Shown one piece after another: positions 35,201 through 47,083 of a DNA stretch of 64,000 nucleotides. The translations under genes were made by a program, and so were the position numbers. The stretch's first letter is position 1; each line of letters starts with the position of its first letter. Location of the stretch: contig OZ017766.1 in NCBI GenBank assembly GCA_963969345.1, positions 620,001 through 684,000 of the forward strand, given 5' to 3'. Below the pieces are notes generated by a model that saw only the letters and a list, made by a program, of their open reading frames with translations, had not been told where the DNA came from and did not search any database. The DNA is from Turbatrix aceti (Eukaryota > Nematoda > Chromadorea > Rhabditida > Panagrolaimidae).

Positions 35201-35882
35201 AAACTGTATGATAGTTAGGAGCTAAAAGCATTTACAGTCATTCTGAATACAAACAGTTTTACTTATGCAGAAATCAGTGAAAAATGTCCCTGTTTTAGTA
35301 CTCAGGGGGATTTGGACACTCCGACATTTTTTAAGTCCGTCGAAACTACAACTTACCAGTTTCCGTTTTTGTTAAATTTTGTGTTCTTCACGTGCATGCT
35401 TGATTTTTTTGCAATTTTTGCAAGTGAGCGCACTGTGAAGCGTTCGCTCCTCGGGGGGGGGGGGTAGAATGCCTCTAATCAGGGATTATCACAACAGTCT
35501 TGATGACCCTATCATTGTCGTTTTCTTTTCCTTTCCTTCCTTTTATCTGTTCGGTCGGTATCGTTGTTTTTTATCCCGTCACGCTGCTCTGTATGGCTTT
35601 CGGAAAACTTTAAAATTTGACTCCAAAGATTTTATTTTGTCCCAGATCTTTTCCGGTAAGCCCCTTGAACAAAAAAACTGCTCGTTATCATGCCTGACAC
35701 AATGATGCGTGCACCCCTCGTTATATCGTTTTTGTGCATCACTTGTTTTTTTTATTTTACCAAAAAACAACTAATCGAGCCGTTCACCCTGATGTTAAAA
35801 ACGCCCTATTTGTCTTTTTTACAGTTAGCCTTCAACCAAGCAGACACTCACGCGTGCTACTCTTCGTAGATATATATCTCCA
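32276..35882. other. Long intergenic stretch upstream of the bZIP gene
   Basis: Mostly AT-rich. The 33640-34135 segment has balanced composition, and an open frame there (ending GRCNCSMTFET) is Cys-containing but unsupported by splice sites or family. A minus-strand patch near 34957-35064 reads as short Thr-rich peptides in two frames. Directly before the bZIP ATG there is a TTTTTTACAG acceptor (35823-35832) followed by an in-frame TAG, so the 5' UTR of that gene is probably spliced. Confidence 0.35.
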
Positions 35883-38800
35883 ATGGATACCTCAGAGTCT
35901 TGGACACAGGCTTGCATGACTGCTACACCACAACATCCCTACCAACAACCCTCTAGACCCCTTGCTCCGCCGCCGACTATAATACATGATTCTGGATATT
36001 ATTCAAGCTACAGCAGTGAGTGCTCGTTGCCGATGAACGTGCCTCGGATTACAACTAATGGTGAGTATCTTGGGGGGGGGGGGGATTTGACAAACCATGA
36101 AACGATTTGGGTTCTTTGGAGAGCAAAAAAACCGTGCCTATAGTAACTGTGTTTTTGTATCTGATGTGTTGTTGTCGGCGGCAATGAATAGTAGAAAATA
36201 CTTTGTATTTCAATCCAACCTGTTCGTTGCATAAACAGTGGCTTGCGTTTTTGGCTAATCTGTCGCTACGGCTACGTGCAGCCGCTAGTTCTAACGCTCT
36301 TCACACAGCAGCTCTTCATCCATTAACCTGTTACCAAGCAAAATTGCTACCCTTTTTTCTTTTCTTTTCCGTTTGTTTCCGTGAAAAACAAAAATGGGAC
36401 TTACTGGACAATGAACCGAAAAAAATTTATACCCAAAAAGTGACAGCAAAAAATTTTCATGCTTCTAAACTCTTTTTCTTACTCTCGCAAATTCAAAAGC
36501 CGTTTGTGTAGACTCATATGACGATATATTTAATTGTTTGGACAGCATACCAAAATCACAATCACCCTATACCAGCAGTGAGACGAGAAGGACAGGTGAA
36601 TGCAATGGCCGGCAGCAGCTCACAGCGCATAGCCAATAATAGCCCCTATCATTGTCATCACCTGTCCTTTTCTTTCTCCTCATTCTCTCTGTTTTCCTTT
36701 TCTCATAACATAATATTTAATCTTGGTGCTATGGAGGTAGATGAAAAAATACATATGCGTATACTGCACGTTTTGTCTTCTGTCTTCGGTTTGGCTTTAT
36801 TTGTGCTTTGTTCTTCCTTTAATTGGTATACTTTTTTCTTTTTACATTTTTTTAGAATACGTAACAAAAAAGAAGTTTATCTTAATGAGGGGCAGCTAAC
36901 TTTTTCCCGAAAACGATATTGTTCTACGGAACAATTTTTTTCAATGTTTTAATTTCTTTTCTACATGTTTTTTCATTTATTAACCGCCTCGGACATACAA
37001 TAAGTTACAAGGATGCAAAGTCAGCTTGTTGTCCGATTCGTGGTTTTTCAGCAATGCTGAGGGCTTGCTCCACGTAGGCGTTTTTCTACATAAAATTTTT
37101 TTATGAAATCCAAATAAACGTAGGTCTTATTAATAAAATATTATTTTCGCAATTACGTTACGTCATCAATCCCTCTCCCCCTCTCTCTAAAGCAATATTA
37201 GTCGCCCGCGTTCGTTTGACGCGTGGATCAACATCGTAAATCACTTGCTTCATGTGTCGTCGACTAGCTAGCTATGAGCCGGCGTGGCCTTTCCACGGGT
37301 TTGTGGTAGTCATGTTTGCCTACAAAAGGCCACAACGCCCGGCGTGTGCGCTTATTTAATAGAAAAGGAATATTTAGCAATCATGTGAATTGTATATGTT
37401 TAATCATTTACGTTCACAGGTTTCTTCTTGTTGCAAACGACAAGCACGTTGAAAATCGCAATTTTCAATTGCCGTTTGTTCCCGGGTCATCCTATTGATA
37501 GTATTTGTGAATTCATTGTAACCCTTTCCACGCCTATTGTTAGGTTCTTTCTCGTGGTTTTCAGTTTATAAGGCAAGCCAAGCCCAGCACAACAATCAGA
37601 GATGGTTGCGGATGAATCAAATCTTTATGTAAACTATCGTTTCACTGGTCACTCAGGATAAAAAGCGGGCATTGTTTAGAGTTAATTTTTTTCAAGGTTC
37701 AGAGCACGGGTTCGTTAACGTCTGCCACAGCTATAGACAGTAAATAGTTGCCGCAACCAAACAAGGCTGGCTGATTGCTGCGGGGGAGAAGGCTGGGACA
37801 TATTTACCCTGCCCAGCGCATGTACAACTCCCTTCCCGACCACTATTGGTTCTGGCTATGGCTATTGTATAAATGTTGATCACTACTCTTTTTCCTCTCT
37901 CGGCTGTTCTCATTACAATTTTCTAGTCTTAACCTCAAGTTCGGTCGAAAGAGCGGTCTGGTGTTTTCTGAATAATTTTTTAGCAATGTAATTTATTGTT
38001 TTTGCGTAATTTTTTTTCCGCACAACTGCACGCTGATTTTTGTTTTTGATTTGAAAATTGAAACGTTCTTTTTTTATGAGAAGGCAAATCAGATAGTTCA
38101 CATCATTTTGCTCCTCTTGCTCTTTATAGCAGCATCAGTGCAGTCACCAAGATTGCTTGCTTGGTCTCGCAAGAAACAAATTGACGGCGTGTGTAATGTT
38201 TCATTCCTCCCTCCAGCATTCATTTCATAGATTTCGGTTTTGGTGTCTCTATTTTTTTCTTTTGTTCCTTCTTAATCAGAAAAAAAATGTAAGCGTAAAT
38301 TTCATCCGTCTCTACTGCTCATGAAAACCCCTCACGGACTAAATTGTCTCCCACATATGTACATATGCTATGGCCTGCAGCTCGTCTGGTTGATCGGTCG
38401 GTTCTGCGGGGTCTCTTTGCTCTCGTTCATGCTGCAATCTGCTCCTCTCCCGGCTGACTACTCTATCCTACCCTATCCTATCCTACCTCACCCGCCCCTT
38501 CTTTTTCCTATTACGGAGCAGAGTGCAGAGCTGCCGGCGGTGCGTTTTTCATGTAACAATCCCATTTCCCTCCCTACCCTGATGTGGAATTTACTAAATA
38601 GCATCACACTGATCAACCCACTAACAGCACGATTTTTGTTTCTCACTTATCTCTCTTTTTTTGAAGTATTTACAAAAATTTCCGCGAACTAAATTTTTGC
38701 CTTACCATGACTGCTGATTTTTATTTCAGGTACAACCATGCTAACAAACGAAGGCATGTCGCCGTCGCCATCATCTCTGTCCTCTCCGGATGACTCGCAC

Positions 38801-39861
38801 TCCTCGTCATCACTTAACTTCCTTCAGGACGACTTTCTCTTCGACGCGCCTCCCCTCGGCAGCTTCGACGAAGCCGAGTGCATGGCCATGTTTGACGACT
38901 ATGATCGCCAACATCCCGTTGTCTATGACATGCACGGCGTGTCCAGCGGAGACCATTCCAGGATGCAAGCTTCGGAGAGCGACTACGTCACCGACATTCC
39001 AAGCCCCAGCAACAAGTACTATATCATGGATCAGGGAAGCGCTATGCAGGAGGATATCAAGCACAACTATCGTCCAGTTGCCACTTCGCTGTCCTTCAAT
39101 CGAACTGCTTTCAGTGAGTTGCCTTTGTTTGCATGAATTATTCATGGCTGATGACTATTTCAGAACCCGTCTACTCAGTTCGCTCTAACGCATCTTCGGA
39201 ACAAGAGCTACGGTCGGATTCCCTGACGCCTTCCGACGACGACGATTCGACCAAGCTGCCGATTCCGACTTACTCACGCACCCGATCCAAGATGCATGAC
39301 CTGGCTGTCAAAAATCGATTGATAACGGATCAGGTGAGTCTAAAAGTACGATACAATTCATCTTTGCTTTCCGTAAATATTTTGGGCAATCTGGGTCGAG
39401 ATTCGGCAGATAGCGATCTCATTAACCCAGCACGGTCGTTATCTTGACTTGTCATCAAACTTGTTCCTAATTTGCGCACACTTCTCCCTCGTTTCCTCTT
39501 GGAAGGAGTTGAGATTTATTCTCTGCTGGTTTTTCAGAATCCGCGAGGTCATGGGCTCGTTTCGTTATCGGCAGAAGAAAAGCGCACCTTGCTGCAAGAG
39601 GGATACCGTCTTCCAACCAAGCTACCTCTTACCCGGGAGGAAGAAGAAGCCCTCAAATTGGTTCGTCGAAAAATCAAGAACAAACTCAGTGCACAGGAAT
39701 CGCGTCGAAAACGCAAGGAGTACATGGATACGCTTGAGCAAAAGGTTCACGTCTACTACACCGAAAACGTTAGCCTAAAACAGAGGATCAAGCAGCTCGA
39801 AGCAAGCAACTCGTCCATGTCAAAGCGTCTTCATGATCTTGAAACAGGCATGGTGTCGTAA
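35883..39861 (+). CDS. CREB3/CrebA-type bZIP transcription factor
   Basis: Exons 35883-36060, 38730-39113, 39164-39333 and 39538-39861 close in phase to 351 aa. The last exon holds the CREB3-family signature: the conserved region before the bZIP ([20 protein letters not shown], residues about 257-276), the basic region [20 protein letters not shown] (about 287-306) and a leucine-zipper coiled coil to about residue 345. The first half is Ser/Pro-rich and acidic ([18 protein letters not shown]), consistent with transactivation. CREB3-family factors regulate secretory-pathway genes. Vertebrate members continue into a membrane anchor; here a stop follows six residues after the zipper and no hydrophobic segment is encoded. 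The 2669-nt first intron includes a TATA-like TTGTATAAATG near 37867 that might mark an internal promoter. The start is the first ATG after an in-frame stop in its exon. Confidence 0.9.
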
Positions 39862-41220
39862 ACGAGTTTACGCCAGATTATTTGCTTCTACGAGGATGTT
39901 ACCGATCCAACATAGGATGTTTCACCCCCGTAAAAGAACTTTAATGGGAGAAGATACCCCAGTAGATGACATTCATTACTGCTACACACACATTACCCCT
40001 TTTTGTACCCCAAGTCTAGTTACTCCACCTCGACACCGCTTCTTCTAAAAATCATTCTGTCTACCAAAACAAACTTCACCTGGTCTATCAGGTGTGTTGC
40101 TTATGTCAAGTTGCCCTGCCTGCACCTTTTTTTTATTCCTTTCTGTTGTACAAAAAAACATTCAAATGTACTTTTTTTGTGGTGTTAATTGCGGTAGTAT
40201 TCAACCCTAAAAGTTTTAATTTTTTGGAACGGCGCAGTAAGATTCATAAAAAACCACAATTGTTTTTAAAGTCAGATAGTTTGTGGACTTTTTGTGATAG
40301 CGTGACCAAAAAATTGATAGTTTAAATTTTGCTTTTTTATGTATAACTTTATCAGTAGTTTTTCATTTTTGTATCACTAAAATACATATGTACGCTTTTC
40401 ATATTTTTGATTGTAATTCATTTTTTAACTTTGTGAATTATGTTTTTTGTCCTTGATTTTCATGATTCCATATTTTTATTTCATAACTATTCGAATGCAT
40501 GTACCTTTGTCAGAGGTATAAACTGCTATAATCAAAGACACGATACAGATTGCAATAAAAGTATCTTCAATAAAGTAAATTACAAGTGCGATAAAAAAAA
40601 CTAACTGATTGTCCGACACGAATGAAATATTGTATTTCAATCGCCCAAATCGGCAAATGACTTCGTCAGATATCGAGAGCAAGGCATAAAATTCGGCCGG
40701 TCTTTGTTGATCTTATTAGCACCCAAGTGTTAAAACGGAAAACAGGAAAACAAATCATATTATATTTTTCGATCGTCAATATTTTTTTTCGAAATTTTCA
40801 ACAACAAAAATAATTTGAAAGAAAAAATTTTTCACACTACATAGTAAAGAATTTTAGTTTCAGAAGTTTGCAACCTTCAGAATTGCGTAGTCACAGCTTC
40901 TTTTGGGCCATCCTATTCAATCGGTTTTTGTTTGTAAGAAGCCTGTTGGGCGATGACATTCCCTGTGCACGTGCGTGCGCAATTAACATGAAGTCTCGCC
41001 CAGAGTGTAGGATGATATGTAGTAGTTTCCCTGATTCCCTTGTCCCAGGTGTCGAACTGCCGAACGTCGACGACCACTCTCCGGCACGACCTTACCATAC
41101 GCCAAACCCTAAACCTCAACCCGACGGAACCCCACCCTTGTTGAGGTAGATTATTGTGTATCTTGTATTGTTATGACGTATCGATTATAGGTCTTATTTG
41201 TGGCCGATAAATTAAGTCTG
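39862..41220. other. bZIP 3' region and intergenic DNA
   Basis: Probably begins with the bZIP 3' UTR; very T-rich beyond 40100. The 40870-41150 segment encodes an open frame on plus (ending KPQPDGTPPLLR) that follows a possible acceptor CTTGTCCCAG, but no partner exon or family is evident. Confidence 0.3.
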
Positions 41221-41224
41221 AAGG

Positions 41225-41577
41225 ACTAATACGGTTACAAAGCCAAAGGTTATTATTTTTTTGCGGAACGGAATGACGAATAACCGGGTCGGTTATTCGG
41301 TTATTTTCATTTCCCGAAAATAACCGTGTTATACGGCGGTTATTTTCGACTTTTTTAAGCGTCTCCCTAAATTTTGAACCGCATAAAAAACGTAAAATAA
41401 GCGTGCAAATTTGGACAAAAAAGGGGGACATTCGACTGAAAATGAAAAAATGGCAATTTTTTCCACTCAATTTTCGCTTAGAAAAAAAATTTTGGGAGCA
41501 CAAAACTATTTTATAACAAAAAACGTGTTTGGTATTGTGGAATTCAGCGTAAATAAACTATAATATCATAGTTTTGC
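41225..41577. mobile_element. Chimeric MITE fragment P (AATAACCG array joined to family E core)
   Basis: 41290-41355 carries AATAACCG/CGGTTATT words in both orientations. From about 41450 to 41577 the sequence is nearly identical to the inverted family E core (TGGCAATTTTTTCCACTCAA ... ACGTGTTTGG... CAGCGTAAATAAACTA). The fragment ends abruptly where the LINE-derived reading frame begins. No terminal repeats or target duplication were found. Confidence 0.6.
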
Positions 41578-42402
41578 CGACAAGGCGACTCATTGTCTCC
41601 TCTCCTGTTCATCCTCGTTCTCCAGGCTGTGCTGAATCGAGTCGACTGGTCTAATCGTGGTATTCGTATTGGCAGTTCTACGCTGAGCTACCTGGCATAC
41701 GCGGACGACATTGCCCTGCTATCTTCCGATGCTGCCACTTGTCAATCCATGTTGCAGGACCTTGCCGACAACGCTCTTGAGGTCGGCTTGGAAATCAATG
41801 TCGGAAAAACTAAGTGGATGTCCAACGTCATCGGCGACAAGGCAGAGATTCTCCTCAACGGCAGACCGGTCGAAAGAGTGTCTGAGTTCGTATATCTCGG
41901 GCAACTCGTTTCCTGGCCGAGAAACCATAAAAGAGAGATCTCACGACGTCTTGCAGCCGGCCGAAAGATCTACTTCAAGTACCGAAACTTCCTTCGCGCG
42001 CCACGAGTCAAGACGAGCCTGAAACGCCGCCTCATCCACCCTGATCACCCCTGCCGTCCTCTACGGCTGTGAGACGTGGACACTCACAAAAGACGGAGCT
42101 CAGACGCTCATCCGCGGCCAACGACGTCTCGAACGTGCAATTCTCAGCGCACGTTTGATCGACAAGCTGCCGTCAGACTCCATCCGTCAACGCACGAAGC
42201 TCAAGGACTGGTACTCAACGGCCCTGCTGCGCAAAGTCAGGTTCGCCAAGAAGCCAGTAACGGAAAACTGGGCAACCCGCCTAAGCCACTGGAAGCCGCA
42301 AGACCAGCCAGTGCCTCCGACCGCGCCAAAGAACAAGCGTCCGCCAGGCCACCCTCCGAGGCGATGGACCGATAACTTTGCGGCCTTCCAGAACGCTCCT
42401 GA
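41578..42402 (+). mobile_element. RTE-like non-LTR retrotransposon fragment, frameshifted
   Basis: Reverse-transcriptase palm motifs are clear: RQGDSLSPLLFILVLQ at the start and AYADDIALL (YADD catalytic box) near 41695-41720, then GLEINVGKTKWM and FVYLG. The frame breaks near 42040: the upstream frame stops at 42072, while the continuation (ITPAVLYGCETWTL ... GHPPRRWTDNF) reads in another frame, so the copy is dead. The 5' part of the element (endonuclease and early RT) is absent, as is usual for 5'-truncated LINEs. The 3' part is interrupted at 42403 by a MITE. The class assignment (RTE/craniofacial-type LINE common in invertebrates) rests on motif style only. Confidence 0.85.
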
Positions 42403-42922
42403 TAAGGGCTTGTCCAGAAATTACGTCATTGCAAAAGGGGGGGAGGGGGGTCAGTCCAAAAATGACGGAAAATGATGGAGGGGGGAGGGGGGTACTGCTC
42501 AAAATGACGTCATTAAAAAATTTCAAGAATTGGCTTACGAATTTTCTAAATTTCAGTTTTTTTTTGCCAAAATGGCGCTGAAAACTGACTGTTTTTGTTG
42601 CAATATAATTATGTTTCACCGATCATTTTTTAAATAATTTTGCCTTGAATAACTACACAATAATTTCGGCATATAGTTTTGGAAAGTAGTTTTTAGCAAA
42701 ATTGATAAACCAAAACTTGCAAAAAAAACACTAAAAAATGACAAATTTTTTTTTCAAAATGACGTCATTTAGGGGGGGGGGTCCGGGCCCCGGACGGAAT
42801 GAAGAGGTGGGGCACCCCGGACTCCGGGGTGCCCCACCTTGCAATGACGACCGATGACAGAGGGGGAAGGGGGGTAAAAAATCACCGATTTTGCAATGAC
42901 GTAATTTCTGGACAAGCCCTTA
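42403..42922. mobile_element. hAT-like MITE, family O (AATGACGTCATT arrays)
   Basis: Starts TAAGGGCTTGTCCAGAAAT and ends with the inverse; TAAGG fits YARNG. Subterminal regions contain GGGGGGAGGGGGGT tracts and ATGACGTCAT words at both ends. It interrupts the LINE fragment. The expected 8-bp duplication is not seen (GCTCCTGA on the left, CTCGAAGG on the right). A diverged copy of the terminus may lie near 43911. Confidence 0.75.
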
Positions 42923-43420
42923 CTCGAAGGCCGCCATCTGGTAAAAGATTTAGACCGCTATATGAGGTAAATTTTTATGCGAGGTTTTTTTGGAATGTCT
43001 AATTTTTTTGTGGAAAAAATAAGAGTTATTTTTTTAGACACGGCCATTGCATGTTTCCTCTACAAAATCGGAGACGACGTCGCTGCATGGACAGATGGTT
43101 GTGCACGCATCACCGTCGTTACCGCAACCACCAGGCTGCGCAGTGAAATGGGGTACAAGAAACTGTTTTCACTCCCATACGACAAATTCCGTGACCATGG
43201 CAACGCATTTATCGAACCATTCTGGATGGCGCCGACGAGTTCTGTGCGTTTTACAAATCCTATGTTAAAGCTACAGGTGTTTTGGTAACGTACGACTAAT
43301 TGACCCTTGGCGAAACTCGTCACAGACTTGTATTTACTGCAAGTTTATTATTTTTTACAACTTTAACACTGATCAGCAACAAAACAAACTGCAAAACAAA
43401 CAATAACAAAACAAACTTAT
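42923..43420. other. Unassigned stretch with coding-like composition
   Basis: 43040-43290 is GC-balanced and open on plus (DTAIACFLYKIGDDVAAWTD...), with no start or splice context. The segment 43186-43290 has a diverged second copy near 47766-47880. It may be debris of a host or repeat-encoded gene. Confidence 0.3.
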
Positions 43421-43699
43421 TTACGACGAAGCTGCTTCGGTAGACAAGTCTTTATTTTTCTGTAACTGATTTTTGTTCTTTGTTATCATTGAACAATTGC
43501 TTACTTTCCACTCATAAAAATGGTCGCGAAATACTTTCACGGAGGGGGCCTGCTTCATCCCCAGAGCTTTCGCCACAGCCTCGCAGGCGTCTTTGTGCTT
43601 CTTGAGCACCCCTGCATCTCGAGCAATGAAGATCTCAACGACGCGCGGGGTGCTCCAGTCGATTCTCTGGGCGTAGGGGTGACGAGGATGCCGAACCAT
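43421..43699 (-). CDS. Small two-exon gene, unidentified (77 aa)
   Basis: The first exon, 43699-43505, begins with ATG directly after an acceptor (TTTTTATAG), as expected for a trans-spliced or 5'-UTR-spliced message. A 45-nt intron (GTAAGC...TTACAG) leads to the last exon, 43459-43421. The product is basic with an alternating amphipathic middle (RVVEIFIARDAGVLKKHKDA, then CEAVAKALGMKQAPSVKVF), which suggests a small folded domain. No signal peptide or membrane segment is seen. The intron is a multiple of three and stop-free, so an unspliced message would still encode a 92-aa product. Upstream coding exons cannot be excluded. No family is recognised. Confidence 0.55.
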   Translation of the reverse strand: MVRHPRHPYAQRIDWSTPRVVEIFIARDAGVLKKHKDACEAVAKALGMKQAPSVKVFRDHFYEWKVSNCSMITKNKNQLQKNKDLSTEAASS

Positions 43700-44439
43700 C
43701 TATAAAAATACGACTTCATGCACGTGTAAAACATAAACGAAAAAGAATATAAAAATGAGAAGAAAAGCAAAGCATTTAGGGCAAGAGTTCTCTGTCGTAC
43801 TGTATATATTTTCTCTTCAAAAACATCAAAAACTTTATAAAACAAATTTTATTCGTCGTAATGTGTTTTTACAGTAGTGCCTGAAAAATACTTATTACTG
43901 TGATTACGGTTTGTCCAGAAATATTTCATCGCAAAATTGGAGATTTTTTACTCTCCCCCTCATTATTCCAAGGGAGCACCTTGGAATAGAGGTGGCAATC
44001 CGAAATTTCTGAATTTTGGATTGTCACTGCTAGGTTTTTTGTTCTTTTTGTCTACGATCACTTTAGCTGGGTTAGATCCGGATGATTAGTGTTCGGAAGA
44101 TATGTTAATCGGACCAAACTAAACGAATTATTCGACAAAAACAATGTTCGGGTTCTCTCTAATCCTGCTAAAAAAGATCGTAACCAAAAAGAACAAAAAA
44201 CCGAGCAATGACACCTGAAAAGGTGAAACTCCCGGAATTTCGAATTGCGAACTCTGCCTCCGACGTCATTTTGAAGAAAAAGGTTTCCCCTTTCACCGGC
44301 TGTTTTGCTTGCTAAAAATACTTCGAAATGTTAAAGGGATAGTGTAGTTTTTGTGAAGCCAATTGTTAAAATTTTTGAACGACGTCATTTTGAGCAGGTA
44401 CCGGTAACCAATCCACTGAGTAGGCAGGCAATCAACATG
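43700..44439. repeat. Decayed MITE-like region with inner foldback
   Basis: 43911-43935 (TTTGTCCAGAAATATTTCATCGC) is a diverged form of the family O terminus. A small inverted repeat occupies about 44030-44212 (TTTTTTGTTCTTTTTGTCTACG against its inverse near 44190), and its arm (ACGATCACTTTAGCTGGGTT) resembles the FB2/FB4 arms. GACGTCATTTTGAGCAG near 44380 resembles a family O internal word. No gene is visible. Confidence 0.45.
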
Positions 44440-45300
44440 AAGCACGCAACCACAGCATTCACTTTCCCCTTATTTTGCGACAATCGAAAAAAAAATGAGC
44501 GCGTTCATTCGCACTTATAGTGTTGACTTTGGCAGCTTCGCGCAATGGCATTTTTGAATTCTTAGAGACGGCATCTAGGGAAATGAATAAGGCATGTCCT
44601 GAACTTCGAAACAAGCCCTCGATGACCTAAAAATGTTCAGTTTTGCCATAGTTGCAGCCTTTTCAAGTAAAAAAAATTAGCAGTTGATTGCAGCCGTTTA
44701 AGGCTAAAACTGAACAATCGGGTCAACAGAAAGTTCCATCAGGTTGGTGTCAGTCGATATAGCTAAGGGCCGTTTGCTGAACATCGAAGAGGACCGAGAT
44801 TCCTCACAAAAACTGTTTTACCCTATAAAAATGCGCACGCATTCGCACAAATGATCAAAAACAAGCACTCCTAAAAAGAAAGTTTTCCAATTTTGCATGA
44901 GCACAAAAAGCAAACAGGTCGTTTTTATAGGGTAAAACAGTTTTTGTGAGGAATCTCGGTCCTCTTCGATGTTCAACAAACGGCACTTGGTTATATCGAC
45001 AGATACCAACCTGATGGAACTTTCTGTTGACCAGATTGTTTAGTTATTGCCATACACGGCCGCAATCGACGATTTAAAATCGAAACTGGAAATTACCGTA
45101 GCTGTGCCAAAAATCAACGTTTTCGTGCCGTTGGTGGCTTGTTTGAAAGCTCAGGACTTGCTCTAATCATTATAGCAGATGCCGTCACTAACAATTTAAA
45201 AATGCCAATGCGCGAAGCTGCCAAAGTCAACACTATATGCGCGAATGAATGCATTTTCACGCTCGATTGACGCGAAAGTGAATGCTGAGCGCAACTGTTG
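44440..45300. repeat. Foldback element FB7
   Basis: Arms of roughly 400 bp (44440-44840 and 44920-45300) are inverted copies: GAGGACCGAGATTCCTCACA at 44789-44808 is inverted near 44940-44962, and TGTTGACTTTGGCAGCTTCG near 44521 is inverted near 45210-45235. The central loop is short (about 80 bp). The outer ends are imprecise. Confidence 0.78.
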
Positions 45301-45685
45301 TCCTGATTCTGGGTCTTGGGGCCCTCGCTGTCCTCGTTCGAGCGGGGTTTCGTTATTCGATATCCCCGCGCCGAGTTTTTTTACGCTGAATTCAGTGCGC
45401 TGAGTTTTCCAGTGCCCTCCACCGTTCTTCTAGTTCTGAGTTTATTGGAATTGTAAATTTTGTGATTATCACTGTGTTTTTTGGATTCAATGAATAAAAA
45501 AAGTATTTTTAACTTTCTATTATAACAAAAAATAGGGGTTGGGGCTACAGAAGTGAGCGTCCGTCCGAGAGTTGTACAAATCTGACTGCGATGCAAAGAA
45601 CAAAAAACAATATGCAAAATATTGAGTTGGCGCGAGAATAAATTCTACAAGTCGCCGAGATCGGGTCCAGGAGGATTGTTGTTGA
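45301..45685. other. Probable 3' UTR of the BAH-domain gene plus spacer
   Basis: No coding is recognised. The minus-strand gene ends at 45686, so part of this stretch should be its 3' UTR. A CGCTGAATTCAGTGCGCTGA palindromic word lies near 45381-45402. Confidence 0.35.
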
Positions 45686-47083
45686 TCAGCAGGCTGTGGT
45701 ACCAGGGATCCTTGCAACGGGATGCAGAAGATTGAGAGTCTTTAACGGAACTTTTTTGTGCTTGCGACATCCTCGGGGGTTGGATCGCTTGATGAAAGCC
45801 TTCATAGGCTTGCGGCGGATATTTTTCTTGAGGTGGTTGTAGAAAAAACGGGAGAAAAACACCTGGAAAATGGTAAATCGTCGGAAAACACAACAAAGAA
45901 AACTGGTTTACAGAACGAAAAATCCTGATTTTCATCTCACAACGCGAAATTTTCTAAAACGAATGAACTTACCGCATCAATCGGAGTATCGTCAAATGGC
46001 ATGAGTCGACGACGCTCGTAAGAACTGTCCAAGCGTTCAGCAAATTTAGAAACAGCCAGTTTCTGGATAGGATTCAGGTTATCGTACTTCAACTCCGCGG
46101 AGTAGCTGAAAAACTACCGTACTACGTTCAGTTTTGAGGCTAAATTTTCTTATTAGCTTCTACCGTTTTCTTACCTATTATATGTTGTTAGTTTTTTTAC
46201 TGTAATTCTACTGCAGCCCAAAGAAATATCGTTTGACTTTTACGTTCACATTTAGGTGAATTTTTTCAAAAAAAAATAGTTTAGAACTCGACGATTACGG
46301 TCACAGAAATTAAGTCAATTTTTAATCCCCCTTTTGATAAAAAATATCGAACATTACTCGGTTTACGTTCATTTTTTAGTCAAAACTCAATTTTTCAACT
46401 CACCGATTGTATTCACTTTTCTTGAGAACGTAAACCACGGCTACGATGGTTTCGCATGAAATTAAATCAGTATGCATGGAGGCAAAGAGTTCGCGTTCAT
46501 CGACGCGAAAAGAGTGCGTCCAACGGTTGTAGCGCACGTTGACGAACGCCGGAGATAAGGTATCCTGCTTCGAGGTGTACTCGACGCACTCACCTGGCCG
46601 GTAGTACCAGTAGATCTGTGCCATCATGTCACCTGTGTCTGGATGCCGGAGAAAACGGATAATTCGGCCAATAAACATTTTCTGCTTGGCAGCACCGGCA
46701 GCATGGGCAAGTACTGTTACGCAGTCGAGGGCCTTAAACGTGACGTCATCGGCGATGTGGGTGATCGAAGTGTAGCACGCCGTCGGAATGGGGCCGACTT
46801 GGCCGTCGAAGTGGATGTCGAAGACTTCCGGAGAAACAGTTGGGATCCAGGGGCCGTAGGTTTTGGCGACGGGTGGTTTGTGGATTCGACAGCTTAAGCG
46901 GGTGCGCTTGGCGATTGGAACTATTTCGGCGGTGACACCGGCACTATCATTGGCAGACGAGCGGTCCCGCTTGCGACGCTGATTGGCGACGACACGGACA
47001 GGAGTCGACAACGGTGGTGCCGAGAGGGACCCTCCGCTGCTGTCACTCGAAGACGAATCCTCACACTTCTCGGTCGTGCCCAT
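45686..47083 (-). CDS. BAHD1-like BAH-domain chromatin protein
   Basis: Exons 47083-46404, 46105-45973 and 45862-45686 close in phase to 329 aa. The N-terminal third is Ser-rich and basic with a likely nuclear signal (NQRRKRDRSS, AKRTRLSCR). The C-terminal two thirds form a BAH domain in the BAHD1 arrangement: GRIIRFLRHPDTGDMMAQIY followed by WYYRPGECVE, then ERELFASMHTDLISCETIVA, VVYVLKKSEYNRY, and a tail motif DDTPIDAVFFSRFF matching the BAHD1 VFLCRHVYD-type ending. BAHD1-type BAH domains bind H3K27me3 and act in heterochromatin silencing. Human BAHD1 is far longer, because it has a long N-terminal extension. The start ATG follows an acceptor (TTTCAG) immediately, suggesting 5' UTR or leader splicing. 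EED lies upstream on the same strand. Confidence 0.85.

Noticed and set aside
36061..38729. Several 60-144 aa frames inside the first bZIP intron
   Set aside because: None has in-phase splice sites with the bZIP exons or a recognisable family; they are most likely chance frames in a long intron.
42403..42922. Family O element as a confirmed hAT insertion with an 8-bp duplication
   Set aside because: The termini fit, but the flanking 8-mers (GCTCCTGA, CTCGAAGG) do not match, so the duplication cannot be claimed.
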